Of a stretch of 28,957 nucleotides of DNA, positions 1 to 8,728 are shown piece by piece. Made by a program: the position numbers and the translations under genes. Positions within the stretch are counted from its first letter, which is position 1, and each line of letters begins with the position of its first letter. Source of the DNA: a virus. The stretch is taken from IMG/VR virus record IMGVR_UViG_3300042936_000216, positions 1 to 28,957 of that record. The stretch is one strand, 5' to 3'. Under the pieces are notes generated by a model. It was given only the letters and a program-made list of their open reading frames with translations, did not search any database and was not told the DNA's origin.

Positions 1-411
1 AAGATTTAGTCCATTGATATCAGTAATGTTCTGTGTAGTGCTGATACTAGATACTTTTAAGTAGCCTTGACCTGCAATGTTTCTTTTTGGAGTATAGCTA
101 ACAAGATTGGCAAGCTTAATAACACTGTCTCTGCGTTCGGCAGTATCAATAAAGTTTTCACGAGCATTCAAGTCGCCGCGGAATGCAAGACCCTGACCCA
201 TGAATGCAATAACATCAAGCAGCGCAATGAATTCGCTTGATTCAGTGTAGTCATTGAAAGTTTCAGGATAATATACACGAAGGTAATCGATGAAACTCTT
301 GCGTAGAGTTTCATAATCATAACTTCTAAAGTCGGCTTCACGGAACGTCTGGTATATAGTTTTCCAGTCGTTGAGACCAAACAATGCAGATTGTCTTGAA
401 CTTGTTGCCAT
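1..411 (-). CDS. 6: Baseplate wedge protein gp6, N-terminal part (truncated by window edge)
   Basis: The frame opens with ATG at 411 and stays open for 137 codons to the left edge, so only the N-terminus is visible. It begins MATSSRQSALFGLNDWKTIY and then reads SSEFIALLDVIAFMGQGLAFR followed within a few residues by LNARENFIDTAERRDSVIKL. The pattern of an LLD-x-AF-GQ-LA-R segment followed by ARENF-TAERRDSV is characteristic of T4 gp6, the protein that forms the ring of the baseplate wedge. It is the last visible gene of the leftward baseplate operon, 50 bases after gp25, and has its own late-promoter-like element in that gap. In T4-like phages gp25 and gp6 are neighbours and contact each other in the wedge, which fits. 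The identification rests on motif recognition and context. Confidence 0.93.
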   Translation of the reverse strand, partial: MATSSRQSALFGLNDWKTIYQTFREADFRSYDYETLRKSFIDYLRVYYPETFNDYTESSEFIALLDVIAFMGQGLAFRGDLNARENFIDTAERRDSVIKLANLVSYTPKRNIAGQGYLKVSSISTTQNITDINGLNL

Positions 412-431
412 AGATTAATACTCTTTTCATG

Positions 432-440
432 TATTTATCA
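432..440 (-). promoter_or_regulatory. Putative T4-type late promoter upstream of gp6
   Basis: On the minus strand the gap between gp25 and gp6 reads TGATAAATA. This matches the T4 late -10 element TATAAATA at all but its first position. It lies about 21 bases upstream of the gp6 start codon, a suitable distance for a short leader. It would give gp6 and the genes beyond it extra late transcription. The element is short, so chance is possible, but the same core precedes other virion genes in the window. Confidence 0.55.
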
Positions 441-461
441 TTAGGAAAAGAGCAGGTTTTG

Positions 462-911
462 TTAAATGAATGTAGCTGTATTAGTTGCGCTATTAAAAAA
501 TACGCTGATCAGTTCTGGTTGATTGAATGGGTTAATTGCAAGCTCAACTTCTAATAAGATACCATTTTCTTTAGGAAATGCTTTAACTGAATTAAGAATG
601 ATTCTAGGGTCTTGCGCTGCAACTCTAAAGATTTCATTTTCTAACTGGAATTGCACATCTGAAGTGTTTGGTTCAAATATGAAGCTCCAAACTTTAGTTC
701 CGAAGCCCGGCTGTCCTACTTTACTACCTAAAGGAATATTAAGAGCATTTAAGAAATCTTGTGTCACTAACTGGGTATCAGTTAATCTATATTTCTTTCC
801 CCAAACAATAGGTTGACGAATGCCGCCCACGCCGTTATCGATTCCACCTACTGCATTAGTAGTTCTTGGCTTACAAGCGTCTTTAGTACTAAACCCTACA
901 TACTGTGCCAT
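462..911 (-). CDS. 25: Baseplate wedge / sheath-initiator protein gp25
   Basis: A 149-residue protein of the gpW/gp25 family, close in size to T4 gp25 (about 132 residues). The central signature is visible: a DFLNALNIPLGSKVG stretch, then QPGFGTKVWSFIFEP, the conserved region holding the turn by which gp25-family proteins are recognised. In T4 the protein sits on the inner baseplate and nucleates sheath polymerisation. Despite the older name 'lysozyme-like' it is considered structural. The start ATG at 911 follows the gp5 stop by 10 bases, and the stop region itself supplies an AAGGA ribosome-binding site, so translation is likely coupled to gp5. The N-terminal 40 residues, rich in Gly, Asn and Thr, look like a flexible arm that contacts neighbouring wedge proteins. 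Confidence 0.94.
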   Translation of the reverse strand: MAQYVGFSTKDACKPRTTNAVGGIDNGVGGIRQPIVWGKKYRLTDTQLVTQDFLNALNIPLGSKVGQPGFGTKVWSFIFEPNTSDVQFQLENEIFRVAAQDPRIILNSVKAFPKENGILLEVELAINPFNQPELISVFFNSATNTATFI

Positions 912-921
912 TAGTTATTCC

Positions 922-3900
922 TTATCCATTTCCTGAAGGGCCTATAATACCCGCAATTGTATTATTCAACTCTGCTTTACTTGTATTTATTTTTGTTTGT
1001 ATACCTTCAATTGCAGTTGCACCAGAGCCAGTAACTGAAGATAACGCTGTTTTAGCAGTAGCCGTTATTTGTGTAGCACTAGAGGTCACTGTATTCACTG
1101 AATTAGTAACTGTCTTGATAGTTGAATTCACTGAGGAAACAGTAGATGATACAGATGTCGCTGCTTTAGTTAAGGAAGTCAGTGAACCACCGAGTGAAGA
1201 CGCTCCTCTAGATATTCCTGATACTGCACCAGTCAATGAACCTGTTAACTCAGATAGGCCAGATGTTAGACTTGATGCTGCATTAGCGATTCCACTAGCA
1301 GTCTCTCCGGCACCGGCAAGAAGGTCACCGGCAACATTATTAATATTATCTAAATTAATGATGTCATCTAAAAGTTTAGCGTATTCAGGATCAGTTGTTG
1401 CCTTATCAAATTCAGCAAGTGCTTTTTCAATTGCAGGATCTCCTGCAGGGAGATTTAGTTCTGCTTCATTATATGCTTTTGATTTTTCAAAAATCTTTTT
1501 ATCAAATTCAGCAAGTTTATCTTGAAGCTGCTGATATTTTTTACCAACATCAAGTAGTTTCTGTGCTTGATCCTTAACATCCTGAGTAATTTCACCCAGT
1601 AGATTTGGTGTCGGGATTTTGGGATTGCCAAGAACAGATTTAATTTGCGAAGTGATTGAGCCTCTATCGGTAGTATTAAATCCTACAGCAGGAAGCTTGA
1701 TGGCAGCAGCACCGCCGGCACTAAGTGCTGACACCGATGATGCTAGTTCTGCTGCTGCCCCGGCTGGCAAGCCCTTAGATACAAGTGCAGTTAGATTATC
1801 TAATTGCCCTCCGATATCATTTGCAAGTTTTTCCGCACTTTGTAGTCCGCTCATTACTGATGTCTGTGCATCCTTAATAAGCCCAGTAAGACTGCCTGCA
1901 CCCGGAATGCTGTTTACTGCCCCGGTTGCTTTGTCGAGTACCGAGGATACCGACTTAATGCCACCTGCTAAATTACTAATACCAGATGCTACTTGAGATG
2001 ACACTGCGGCAGACGCACCTTTAGCAACAGTTGATGCGGCAGTAGATAATGCAGCCGTGCCGCCTGCTGCTAGAGCTGGACCCGCGCCAGCAAGACTACT
2101 TACATTATCAATTGCCCCAGTAATCTTATTAGCAGTGCTAGTAATAGATGTTGCGGCAGTAGATACGGAGTTTAGGGTATTAGCAAATGATCCAACTGAT
2201 CCACTAATTTTATTAGTTAATTGTCCAAGTGAACCGTTAACTGCTGAGACGGCTCCACTGACGCCAGCAACAGTATTTTGCATTGAACTTGTAATCGAAC
2301 TTAACGAAGATGTAGTTGACTTGATTGAACCGGTTAATGACGATACTGCGCCTAATGCACCGGATACAGATGCGGTCGCAGTGTTTACAGTGTTGGATAT
2401 ACTTTTCGCATTATCAGCTAGAGTACTTAATGAGCCTCCGACATTTTTAAGAGCGGCTGATGCACCACTTAATGCGCCGGTTACGCCGCCTATTGCATTA
2501 GTTAGCTGACCGGCTGCCTTACCAACACTTGATAGCCCCTCAGTGAGACCCTTAGAAGCCGAAGTCAATGTTGCGCTAAGCTGCGAAAGTTGTCCTGCCT
2601 CAGCTTGTGCTTTAGCTGCTGCTTCTTTAGCAATCGCAGTAAGATTCTGCGGTACACCGGGCTTGAATGCCTTGAATGAATCCTTAATTGAGTTGAACGC
2701 ATTAGTAGCAATGCCTTTTGCTGCGTCTTGAATTCCAGTAAGACCAGCAGGTCCGCCTGCATTCTTCATGGCGTTCAACGCACTTGAGAGTCCTCCCAAT
2801 CCACCTAACTTATCAGCGAGTCCTGCTGCTGCTGTTCCAGCACCGATTGCCTTAAGTGCATTTGTTGCGCCGCCTACAGCACCTGCTATCTTGTTAGCAG
2901 TATTGATAGCTCCAGACACTTGATTCAATGCACCAGATACTTGATTCAATGCTTGACCTGCGGCTGAACCCACTAGTCCACTGACTGCGCCTGATACGCT
3001 GGTTAGTGTGCTGCTTGCTTTTCCTGCAACTTGAGAGATTGCAGCAATAGTTTCTTTTGGTCCTACTGTAGCTGCGGCAGTGACTAATCCGGTTGTAGTA
3101 CCCGAAGATTCATTTCCGGTTAGTACACCACTGTTAGTGAGAAGTGTTTGTGCTTTCTGCATTGTAGTCGCCATTCCTTGCGCTTGTGCAGAAGTATTTT
3201 TTACGAATGATGTAAGATTCTCAGCACCCGGGATAGCAGTGAACAATGATGATGGCAATGCCTTATCAATGATAGATGTCGCAGCGTTTAGTCCAGTTGC
3301 AGTCACCTTAATGATGTCATTTGCTTGCGTAGCGATACCATTAATCAACGTAGATGCACCTGGCTTGAGTACTCCAGCTTGCTCCATTTGCTTTGGCGTC
3401 ATTGCAAATGAACCTACAGCTACCGTTGCAGATTCGGAAGACGATGTTTTAGTTGTTGTTGTTACTCCGTTAGCTGTGGTAGTAGTGGTTGATGAAGAAG
3501 ATGTTACTGAAGTAGTCACCCCGGATGCTGAAACAACCGCAGCACCTTGGGTAGTTGCTGCCGCAGCAGGTCCTTGTGCAGCCGTAGTAGCAACACTTGC
3601 AATTGCAGCATTCGTTGGTCCAGGCCCCATTGCTTTCGAAACTGATGGAGTAGTAGCTGGCACTGATGCTGCTGTCGCAATAGCTGGTGGAGAAGCGTTA
3701 GTTGCTGCTGCCGTAGTTGTTTGTTCTACCGCCGCAGAAGGTGCTGCCGGAAGTGAATCACTTGCGTTAAGAGTAGTCTTGACATCAACCCCTTGACCTG
3801 CGTTTGACCATGGTGCGTGTGCCGGAGCACGAGACGCAATAGTTAATAGTTTTGCTGGCGCTGCAATGAAACCTTTTTCTTCATCAAACAATGTATCAGT

Positions 3901-5190
3901 CTGTGCAACAATAGGAATTACAGGAACATCCTGTGGAGTAGTGCCTGGACCACCTGAGTTAAGATTTACTTTGCTACCGTTGACATATGCAATCCCGCCA
4001 GCAACCAACGAAGCTTCGCCGCCTGCTTGAAGCGCAACCGCACCGCCGGCTTTTCCTAAGAAATTCCCAATAGAAAATGCTTGAATATCTTTACCGGATC
4101 GAATCTTAGTATCTTCTTCTGAGTTAGTTTGAATGTTTTTACCCTGAAGATTTAGATTCTCCATAGCGTGAATGTTAATGTTTTGGTCAGCGTGAAGATT
4201 TAAATCTCCCTGTGTTCTAATGTTAACTGAGTTAGTAGAGTACATATCAATTGTACCCTCTTTACCCAACTCAATATATGATTGTCCATTTGAGTGAAGA
4301 ATCATCAATGTTTGACCATCATCGCTCATTAAGATTTGATGACCTAATGCTGTACGAATACGAATTAACTGGTCACGCCCGATAACGTCACCGTCATCCA
4401 TAACGAAACTGTGTCCACCTCTACGAGCAATGATTTTTAATTGGTCCGGCTTAGCGTCTTTTAGATTCTTTGCAAGACTAGCATCATCATAGCCGCCCTC
4501 GTAGATAGGTCTACCGGGAGTAGATACGCCCCAGCCCACTCGGCTAGCTGGTTCACGACTTGCACTTGAACTGATAGGGCCACGAATAGGATCACGAATA
4601 ATTCCCTGTTGGCTCATGATACTTGCTGTGTAGCTATGAACTGGTCTTGCTGTGTCTAGATATTTGTTACTATCTGCTACACTTTTATCATTAGTATTGA
4701 TGTTCGTGACAGGCAATCTAGTTGCGCCGCCGTAGCTATTTGCTTCACCTGCGTTAGTAACGATGTTGTCACTTGAACCAATTGCCGGCACCATCTGTAG
4801 TGCATCCGCTTCTGGAATACAGCCAATATAGAAACCATAGTTAGGGTCACCATTGACAAATATACAAAGTACTTTTGTTCCGATATCGGGAGGGGCATGC
4901 CATTCACCGTAACTGCTTGGATTTGCAGTATAGTCACCTAGACCAGTTTGACCTGCTGTGGGTTTAACCATACCAAAGAAATTACTAAGATAGCTTACGG
5001 TGACCCAACCGCCAGAATCATCTGAGTTAGTAGGAATACTTTTATCAGATAACAATACTTTAATTCGACCGGAGCGAGTAGGATCAATATTGTCCTTAAC
5101 AATACCAATTACCGGGGCTGTCTTATTCCCGCCGGTACCGCCGCCTTTTGTGTCTGCTTTACTTTGTGTTTTAATTGTATCTGTTGGCAT
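922..5190 (-). CDS. 5: Baseplate central spike gp5 with OB domain, beta-helix and giant low-complexity tail; no lysozyme domain
   Basis: A 1422-residue protein, much longer than T4 gp5 (575 residues). Residues about 25-135 form the gp5 OB-fold domain (IGIVKDNIDPTRSGRIKVLL, later GTKVLCIFVNGDPNYGFYIG). Residues about 250-410 show the short alternating repeats of the gp5 beta-helix needle (GTIDMYSTNSVNIRTQGDLN, then LHADQNINIHAMENLNLQGK). The 115 residues between them are too few for a T4-type lysozyme domain and show no catalytic motif, so the spike probably does not degrade murein. From about residue 450 to the end the protein is dominated by Ala, Ser, Thr, Gly and Val with quasi-heptad repeats. 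A charged, helix-prone segment interrupts it at about 1190-1285 (KKYQQLQDKLAEFDKKI). The gene follows the hub protein gene by 18 bases and precedes gp25 by 10, consistent with a baseplate operon. The function of the long tail is unknown; a fibrous extension of the tail tip or an assembly scaffold are guesses. Confidence 0.93.
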   Translation of the reverse strand: MPTDTIKTQSKADTKGGGTGGNKTAPVIGIVKDNIDPTRSGRIKVLLSDKSIPTNSDDSGGWVTVSYLSNFFGMVKPTAGQTGLGDYTANPSSYGEWHAPPDIGTKVLCIFVNGDPNYGFYIGCIPEADALQMVPAIGSSDNIVTNAGEANSYGGATRLPVTNINTNDKSVADSNKYLDTARPVHSYTASIMSQQGIIRDPIRGPISSSASREPASRVGWGVSTPGRPIYEGGYDDASLAKNLKDAKPDQLKIIARRGGHSFVMDDGDVIGRDQLIRIRTALGHQILMSDDGQTLMILHSNGQSYIELGKEGTIDMYSTNSVNIRTQGDLNLHADQNINIHAMENLNLQGKNIQTNSEEDTKIRSGKDIQAFSIGNFLGKAGGAVALQAGGEASLVAGGIAYVNGSKVNLNSGGPGTTPQDVPVIPIVAQTDTLFDEEKGFIAAPAKLLTIASRAPAHAPWSNAGQGVDVKTTLNASDSLPAAPSAAVEQTTTAAATNASPPAIATAASVPATTPSVSKAMGPGPTNAAIASVATTAAQGPAAAATTQGAAVVSASGVTTSVTSSSSTTTTTANGVTTTTKTSSSESATVAVGSFAMTPKQMEQAGVLKPGASTLINGIATQANDIIKVTATGLNAATSIIDKALPSSLFTAIPGAENLTSFVKNTSAQAQGMATTMQKAQTLLTNSGVLTGNESSGTTTGLVTAAATVGPKETIAAISQVAGKASSTLTSVSGAVSGLVGSAAGQALNQVSGALNQVSGAINTANKIAGAVGGATNALKAIGAGTAAAGLADKLGGLGGLSSALNAMKNAGGPAGLTGIQDAAKGIATNAFNSIKDSFKAFKPGVPQNLTAIAKEAAAKAQAEAGQLSQLSATLTSASKGLTEGLSSVGKAAGQLTNAIGGVTGALSGASAALKNVGGSLSTLADNAKSISNTVNTATASVSGALGAVSSLTGSIKSTTSSLSSITSSMQNTVAGVSGAVSAVNGSLGQLTNKISGSVGSFANTLNSVSTAATSITSTANKITGAIDNVSSLAGAGPALAAGGTAALSTAASTVAKGASAAVSSQVASGISNLAGGIKSVSSVLDKATGAVNSIPGAGSLTGLIKDAQTSVMSGLQSAEKLANDIGGQLDNLTALVSKGLPAGAAAELASSVSALSAGGAAAIKLPAVGFNTTDRGSITSQIKSVLGNPKIPTPNLLGEITQDVKDQAQKLLDVGKKYQQLQDKLAEFDKKIFEKSKAYNEAELNLPAGDPAIEKALAEFDKATTDPEYAKLLDDIINLDNINNVAGDLLAGAGETASGIANAASSLTSGLSELTGSLTGAVSGISRGASSLGGSLTSLTKAATSVSSTVSSVNSTIKTVTNSVNTVTSSATQITATAKTALSSVTGSGATAIEGIQTKINTSKAELNNTIAGIIGPSGNG
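2912..2953 (-). repeat. 21-bp tandem duplication encoding LNQVSGA twice
   Basis: Two adjacent 21-base copies differing at one position (CCAGACACTTGATTCAATGC and CCAGATACTTGATTCAATGC on the plus strand, each plus one base) encode consecutive LNQVSGA heptads in the low-complexity part of gp5. This is direct evidence that the long tail grows by in-frame unit duplication. Many other more diverged heptads surround it. Confidence 0.85.
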
Positions 5191-5208
5191 ATCTAGCTCT
5201 CATGAATA

Positions 5209-8200
5209 TTAAATTGTTCCTATGAACGGTGGAGGGGTAATTGGGGATGTCAGTAAAGTTGTTCTAATTCCACTAGTGTTAGCGAAAATATTAGTAGTTT
5301 CTCTACCTGCATCAGTAAGTGAGGCATTAAGAAATCTATTAGTAGTTATCGGTCCAGTTGCGTCATCATCCACCACTATTCCTAAATTAGTTGGAACACC
5401 GCGAGTTGCAGTCACTACAATAATGTCTGATGCAGGTAGTGCAGTACTAGCAGAAATAATTGATTTATTAGTAGACAATTTTGTTGAAGGGTCAGTTTTT
5501 AATCCAGAATCAGCATTCGTTGCATTACTTGCAGAAGTAGAATTTCCGGTCGCAGTTTTTGTTCCTGCGGCAGGGGCTGTTCCAGCAGGCTGAGTACTAT
5601 TGTTTGCTGCCGGCTCTCTGCCTTCTCCTTGAGTAGGCTTAGCTGATTCGGCAAAAGTATTAATTCTACAATCTAGTGTTTGCTTGAATGAGCCGCCGGA
5701 AAATTGACTAGTCACTTTTAGTACTTGATAGCTAATACCCTTAACTAATTCTGCAACGTCTTTCGGATAGTCCCAAAATAGAATACTTTCGTTGATAGAT
5801 AATGTGCCTGGCGCGCCGGTTATTCCGCCTGTTGATGGATCCGGTGCAGTGCTACTTACAGCATCGGAGCTATAATCCACCGCTTCTTTAAAATCTATTT
5901 CAACAAATACTTGACCGCCATTTGGGTTAATAGTAAATCCATCAGCACCATAAAACTTTTTGTATAGTTGTTCTTCAGAATAACCCGAGTCTGTCATAAT
6001 AAAATCTGGATCGCCGAGTATTTGTATTTTAGCTTCCGCCTGACTTGCCGGATCAAATAACGAAGTAATATAGCTATTCTGTGCAGCTTTACCTGCGCCG
6101 CCGACCTTACCCTCTGTAGATTGCTCTGATGCTTTACCCGGAGTAACTGGAGTGTCTGCAGGCGTACCTTTTTGCCCATTGCCGGATTCGCCAGTAGAAG
6201 TACCATCAGTGGAAGGGTTCTCAGTATCAGAGGTTGAGTTCCCGTCTTGCGGTGCTACTGCTACAGTGAAATATGCATTGTTTAATTCTTGAACATAAGA
6301 AATGACTTCGCTGTTTTGTCCGGTATACCAGTAGTTGTATCGTTTGTGTGGTCCATAATATTTTGAAGTGACATTGGCGTATGCACTATCAATGATTGGA
6401 GTTTCATATACCTGTATAATATAGGTAATATCATATACCCAATCGTTTGTGTCTGTATTCCATCTTGCATTTTCTAGTTGAGAACTGCAATTGTACCATT
6501 TCAAAACTTTTTTAGTGGATTGGTCTATTTGATTCATTTTACTCTTGTCTTTAGGAGGCTCTAATGAAGTCGTGTAGACTGTTTTTAATCCTTGTTCTAA
6601 AAATTGACTTTGCGTAATGATTGTACTGATTGCCGCTGGAATAGGGGTTGGATTAGGTGATCCTGATATAGTTATAGTTGTTTTTGTATTGTCAGGGGTT
6701 TGACTTTTAGTTGCAGTTTTGTCATTTGTATCTGCTGTTTTTTTGGCGCCAGACCCGGCCCACTTAAATTTATCTAAGTCAGCAGGAGAAACAATCTTAG
6801 ACTTGCCGATTACAGTTGCGGCTTCACCTAAGAATTTTACCTTGTATGTATTGTACAATTCCGGATTCTTTTTGCTACCCTTGTGCAAGTCTTTTTGACG
6901 CTTATTTAATTCATCCATTAATTTATTGATTGCAGTTTCTACGTCACTTGCTTCGATATTGATGTTAGTATCAACTTGACCGCGTTTAATACCAAACGCT
7001 TCTGCCGGCGCCAGCGAAGCCGCAGAAATATTATACGTTACTGCTTTACCATCAATTTTAAACTTCATATCAGTAAGAATAATATCATAGTATCTTTGGA
7101 ATACTGCGCCATTGCCAGGCGCAGTTGGGTCTAGAGTATTGCTGTCAAACATCTCTGTTCCCTTCATCAAGTTACCTACATCATCATATCCGTAAAAACG
7201 AATACCTAAAATAAAGAATTGTTTTGTGGGGTTTTTTGGAAGGTAGATGCTTTTACCATTTTTTGCTAATCCAGCTTCTAACGCTTGTTGAGCTTTTCTT
7301 AAGTTACTGACAAAAGAAAAACCATATGGTTCGGTAATAGTGAACTTAATTGATGTGGTATTAGTATCGCCTTCGCCTGCTTTACCGCTAGTGATGGTAT
7401 CAAAAGACAAATTATCAATTGAGTAATCGAATCCAAAGCCTGGCGCACGTAACTCGTCTTGATTATTAATGCCGCCGGATTGTGCAATCAAATATGCGCC
7501 GCCATTATCTTCCCCAGCTAGCTGACTAAATGCGTTAATGTCTTTTCTGCCGGACTGGATAAATGCATCGTAAGCATCTGGAGTAATCATATACAGGCTT
7601 AGCTGATAGTTATAGCTAGAAAAATATCCTAGTGGATTCTTGAGTCGTTTGCCGGGTGGCTGTGTTTTACTTGCCTGTGTTCTTAGCGCAGGTCCAGTAG
7701 ACTGAGCCTCAGGAGAAGAGTTGTTTGGTTGAGTAGGGCTATTTGGTGCCGGTGTATTAGTTCCAGTAGCACTACCTGCAGGGGTCGAGGATGGAGCACC
7801 AGTTGACCCGGCCGGATTAGCTTGTTTAGCACCACTGTCATCACTTGCTGCGCCAGTTAAGGGAGCTTTAGTGGCTGTACCTGTCGATGTTGTTGGTGCT
7901 GCGTTTGATGTCACTACCGCAGCATTTGCTGTCGGAGACGGCGGGGGAGGGGGCGCTGGAGGTGGTGACGGGGGAGGAGAGGGAGGCGGAGTTCCTCGTG
8001 CTTTCGTTAGTGTGTCTGCGCCGCTTATTTGTAATGATCTTATTACCGCATCCAAACCTGCCAGCTTAGCCTTGTTTCCTTCAATTAGATTAAGTATACC
8101 ACTCATTCTCTTTTGGGCATCTGCCTTCTGTTCAGGAGTAGACTGTGGATTATCAAAAATTGCCTTTTGTGTAGCGTATAGCTTATTATCGCTGGCTATA

Positions 8201-8412
8201 TCTTGCTGAGTGCGGGCAATTTCTGCATTAACGCCCTTAACCGATTCCCCGATTGCTTCTGATGAACTGATAAAGCTTGGTACCCCGTTGCCATCGATGA
8301 AATCTAAATCTCCTCTGGGGCCCAAAACCTTGATTGATGCTGTACCATTGCCTATATCACCCGTATATATAATTTTAAATCCGTTTATGATATTAGTTGT
8401 TATGGTTGACAT
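5209..8412 (-). CDS. Large baseplate hub-type structural protein with polyproline linker
   Basis: 1067 residues. The start ATG at 8412 lies one base after the gp53 stop. Residues about 1-140 are a mixed N-terminal domain with a helical EIARTQQDIASDNKLYATQK segment. Residues about 141-161 are almost pure proline with scattered serine, followed by about 100 residues of Ser/Thr/Pro/Ala/Gly linker. Residues about 265-560 and 600-720 look like globular beta-rich virion domains (NPLGYFSSYNYQLSLYMITP; GNGAVFQRYYDIILTDMKF). The C-terminal third has a YQVLKVTSQFSGGSFKQTLD segment, a pattern I associate with phage baseplate hub proteins of the gp27/gpD type. In T4 the hub protein gp27 binds gp5 directly, and this gene lies immediately upstream of gp5 while no other gp27 candidate is visible. 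The hub role is therefore an inference from position and one C-terminal motif. That it is a virion protein is more secure. Confidence 0.6.
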   Translation of the reverse strand: MSTITTNIINGFKIIYTGDIGNGTASIKVLGPRGDLDFIDGNGVPSFISSSEAIGESVKGVNAEIARTQQDIASDNKLYATQKAIFDNPQSTPEQKADAQKRMSGILNLIEGNKAKLAGLDAVIRSLQISGADTLTKARGTPPPSPPPSPPPAPPPPPSPTANAAVVTSNAAPTTSTGTATKAPLTGAASDDSGAKQANPAGSTGAPSSTPAGSATGTNTPAPNSPTQPNNSSPEAQSTGPALRTQASKTQPPGKRLKNPLGYFSSYNYQLSLYMITPDAYDAFIQSGRKDINAFSQLAGEDNGGAYLIAQSGGINNQDELRAPGFGFDYSIDNLSFDTITSGKAGEGDTNTTSIKFTITEPYGFSFVSNLRKAQQALEAGLAKNGKSIYLPKNPTKQFFILGIRFYGYDDVGNLMKGTEMFDSNTLDPTAPGNGAVFQRYYDIILTDMKFKIDGKAVTYNISAASLAPAEAFGIKRGQVDTNINIEASDVETAINKLMDELNKRQKDLHKGSKKNPELYNTYKVKFLGEAATVIGKSKIVSPADLDKFKWAGSGAKKTADTNDKTATKSQTPDNTKTTITISGSPNPTPIPAAISTIITQSQFLEQGLKTVYTTSLEPPKDKSKMNQIDQSTKKVLKWYNCSSQLENARWNTDTNDWVYDITYIIQVYETPIIDSAYANVTSKYYGPHKRYNYWYTGQNSEVISYVQELNNAYFTVAVAPQDGNSTSDTENPSTDGTSTGESGNGQKGTPADTPVTPGKASEQSTEGKVGGAGKAAQNSYITSLFDPASQAEAKIQILGDPDFIMTDSGYSEEQLYKKFYGADGFTINPNGGQVFVEIDFKEAVDYSSDAVSSTAPDPSTGGITGAPGTLSINESILFWDYPKDVAELVKGISYQVLKVTSQFSGGSFKQTLDCRINTFAESAKPTQGEGREPAANNSTQPAGTAPAAGTKTATGNSTSASNATNADSGLKTDPSTKLSTNKSIISASTALPASDIIVVTATRGVPTNLGIVVDDDATGPITTNRFLNASLTDAGRETTNIFANTSGIRTTLLTSPITPPPFIGTI
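7943..7986 (+). other. G-rich tract encoding the polyproline segment; G-quadruplex potential
   Basis: The plus strand, which is the template strand for the leftward hub gene, has four runs of three or more G at 7943-7947, 7949-7953, 7970-7974 and 7981-7983, with extra GG doublets between. This fits the pattern of an intramolecular G-quadruplex. On the mRNA side the same bases encode consecutive prolines, which normally need EF-P for efficient translation. Confidence 0.6.
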
Positions 8413-8413
8413 T

Positions 8414-8728
8414 TTATAGACCCAATGCGGTATTCAACGCTGTTTGAGTAGGTACATAAATTCCAACCCCTGCTTTAAAATCAAAGTAAGGATCAGGTCC
8501 TAATCTATTAGGATTTCGTGCAGCAAATACCCACCATAGTTTAGGGTCGTTGTACAAGTCGAATGCTAGAAGGTCAGGACGATACTGATAAGTTTCAGGC
8601 AGCACCATATACACATCACTAGGATTTTGTGGTATAGGACGAGATACCATTACATCTAAAAACTTATTTTCTACTACATTAGTATTAAGGTATGGACTAG
8701 ATGGTCCGTATAAACTTTGATTTGACAT
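8414..8728 (-). CDS. 53: Baseplate wedge protein gp53-like
   Basis: About 104 residues from the ATG at 8728. It carries the gp53 pattern: a YQYRPDLLAFDLYNDPKLWW segment leading into VFAARNPNRLGPDPYFDF and a C-terminal GVGIYVPTQ, i.e. a LysM-like small domain ending in a 'KAG-x-x-I-(Y/F)-(V/I)-P' strand. gp53 locks adjacent wedges together around the hub in T4. The ATG overlaps the stop of the upstream gene as TAATG and is preceded by GGAGGT eight bases upstream, so I prefer it to the GTG two codons earlier (8734). The arrangement implies translational coupling. Flanking genes are baseplate proteins, in keeping with the assignment. It is shorter than T4 gp53 (196 residues), so this may be a minimal version. 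Confidence 0.82.
   Translation of the reverse strand: MSNQSLYGPSSPYLNTNVVENKFLDVMVSRPIPQNPSDVYMVLPETYQYRPDLLAFDLYNDPKLWWVFAARNPNRLGPDPYFDFKAGVGIYVPTQTALNTALGL

Noticed and set aside
462-911. Lysozyme activity for the gp25 protein
   Set aside because: The family is historically labelled lysozyme-like, but no Glu/Asp/Thr catalytic pattern is visible and the T4 protein is structural.
905-3796. Several plus-strand open frames (60-240 codons) across the gp5 gene
   Set aside because: They are antisense to a gene whose Ala/Ser/Thr/Gly-rich codons rarely create stops on the other strand. The products are monotonous Ala/Val/Pro/Leu sequences with no ribosome-binding sites or recognisable domains.
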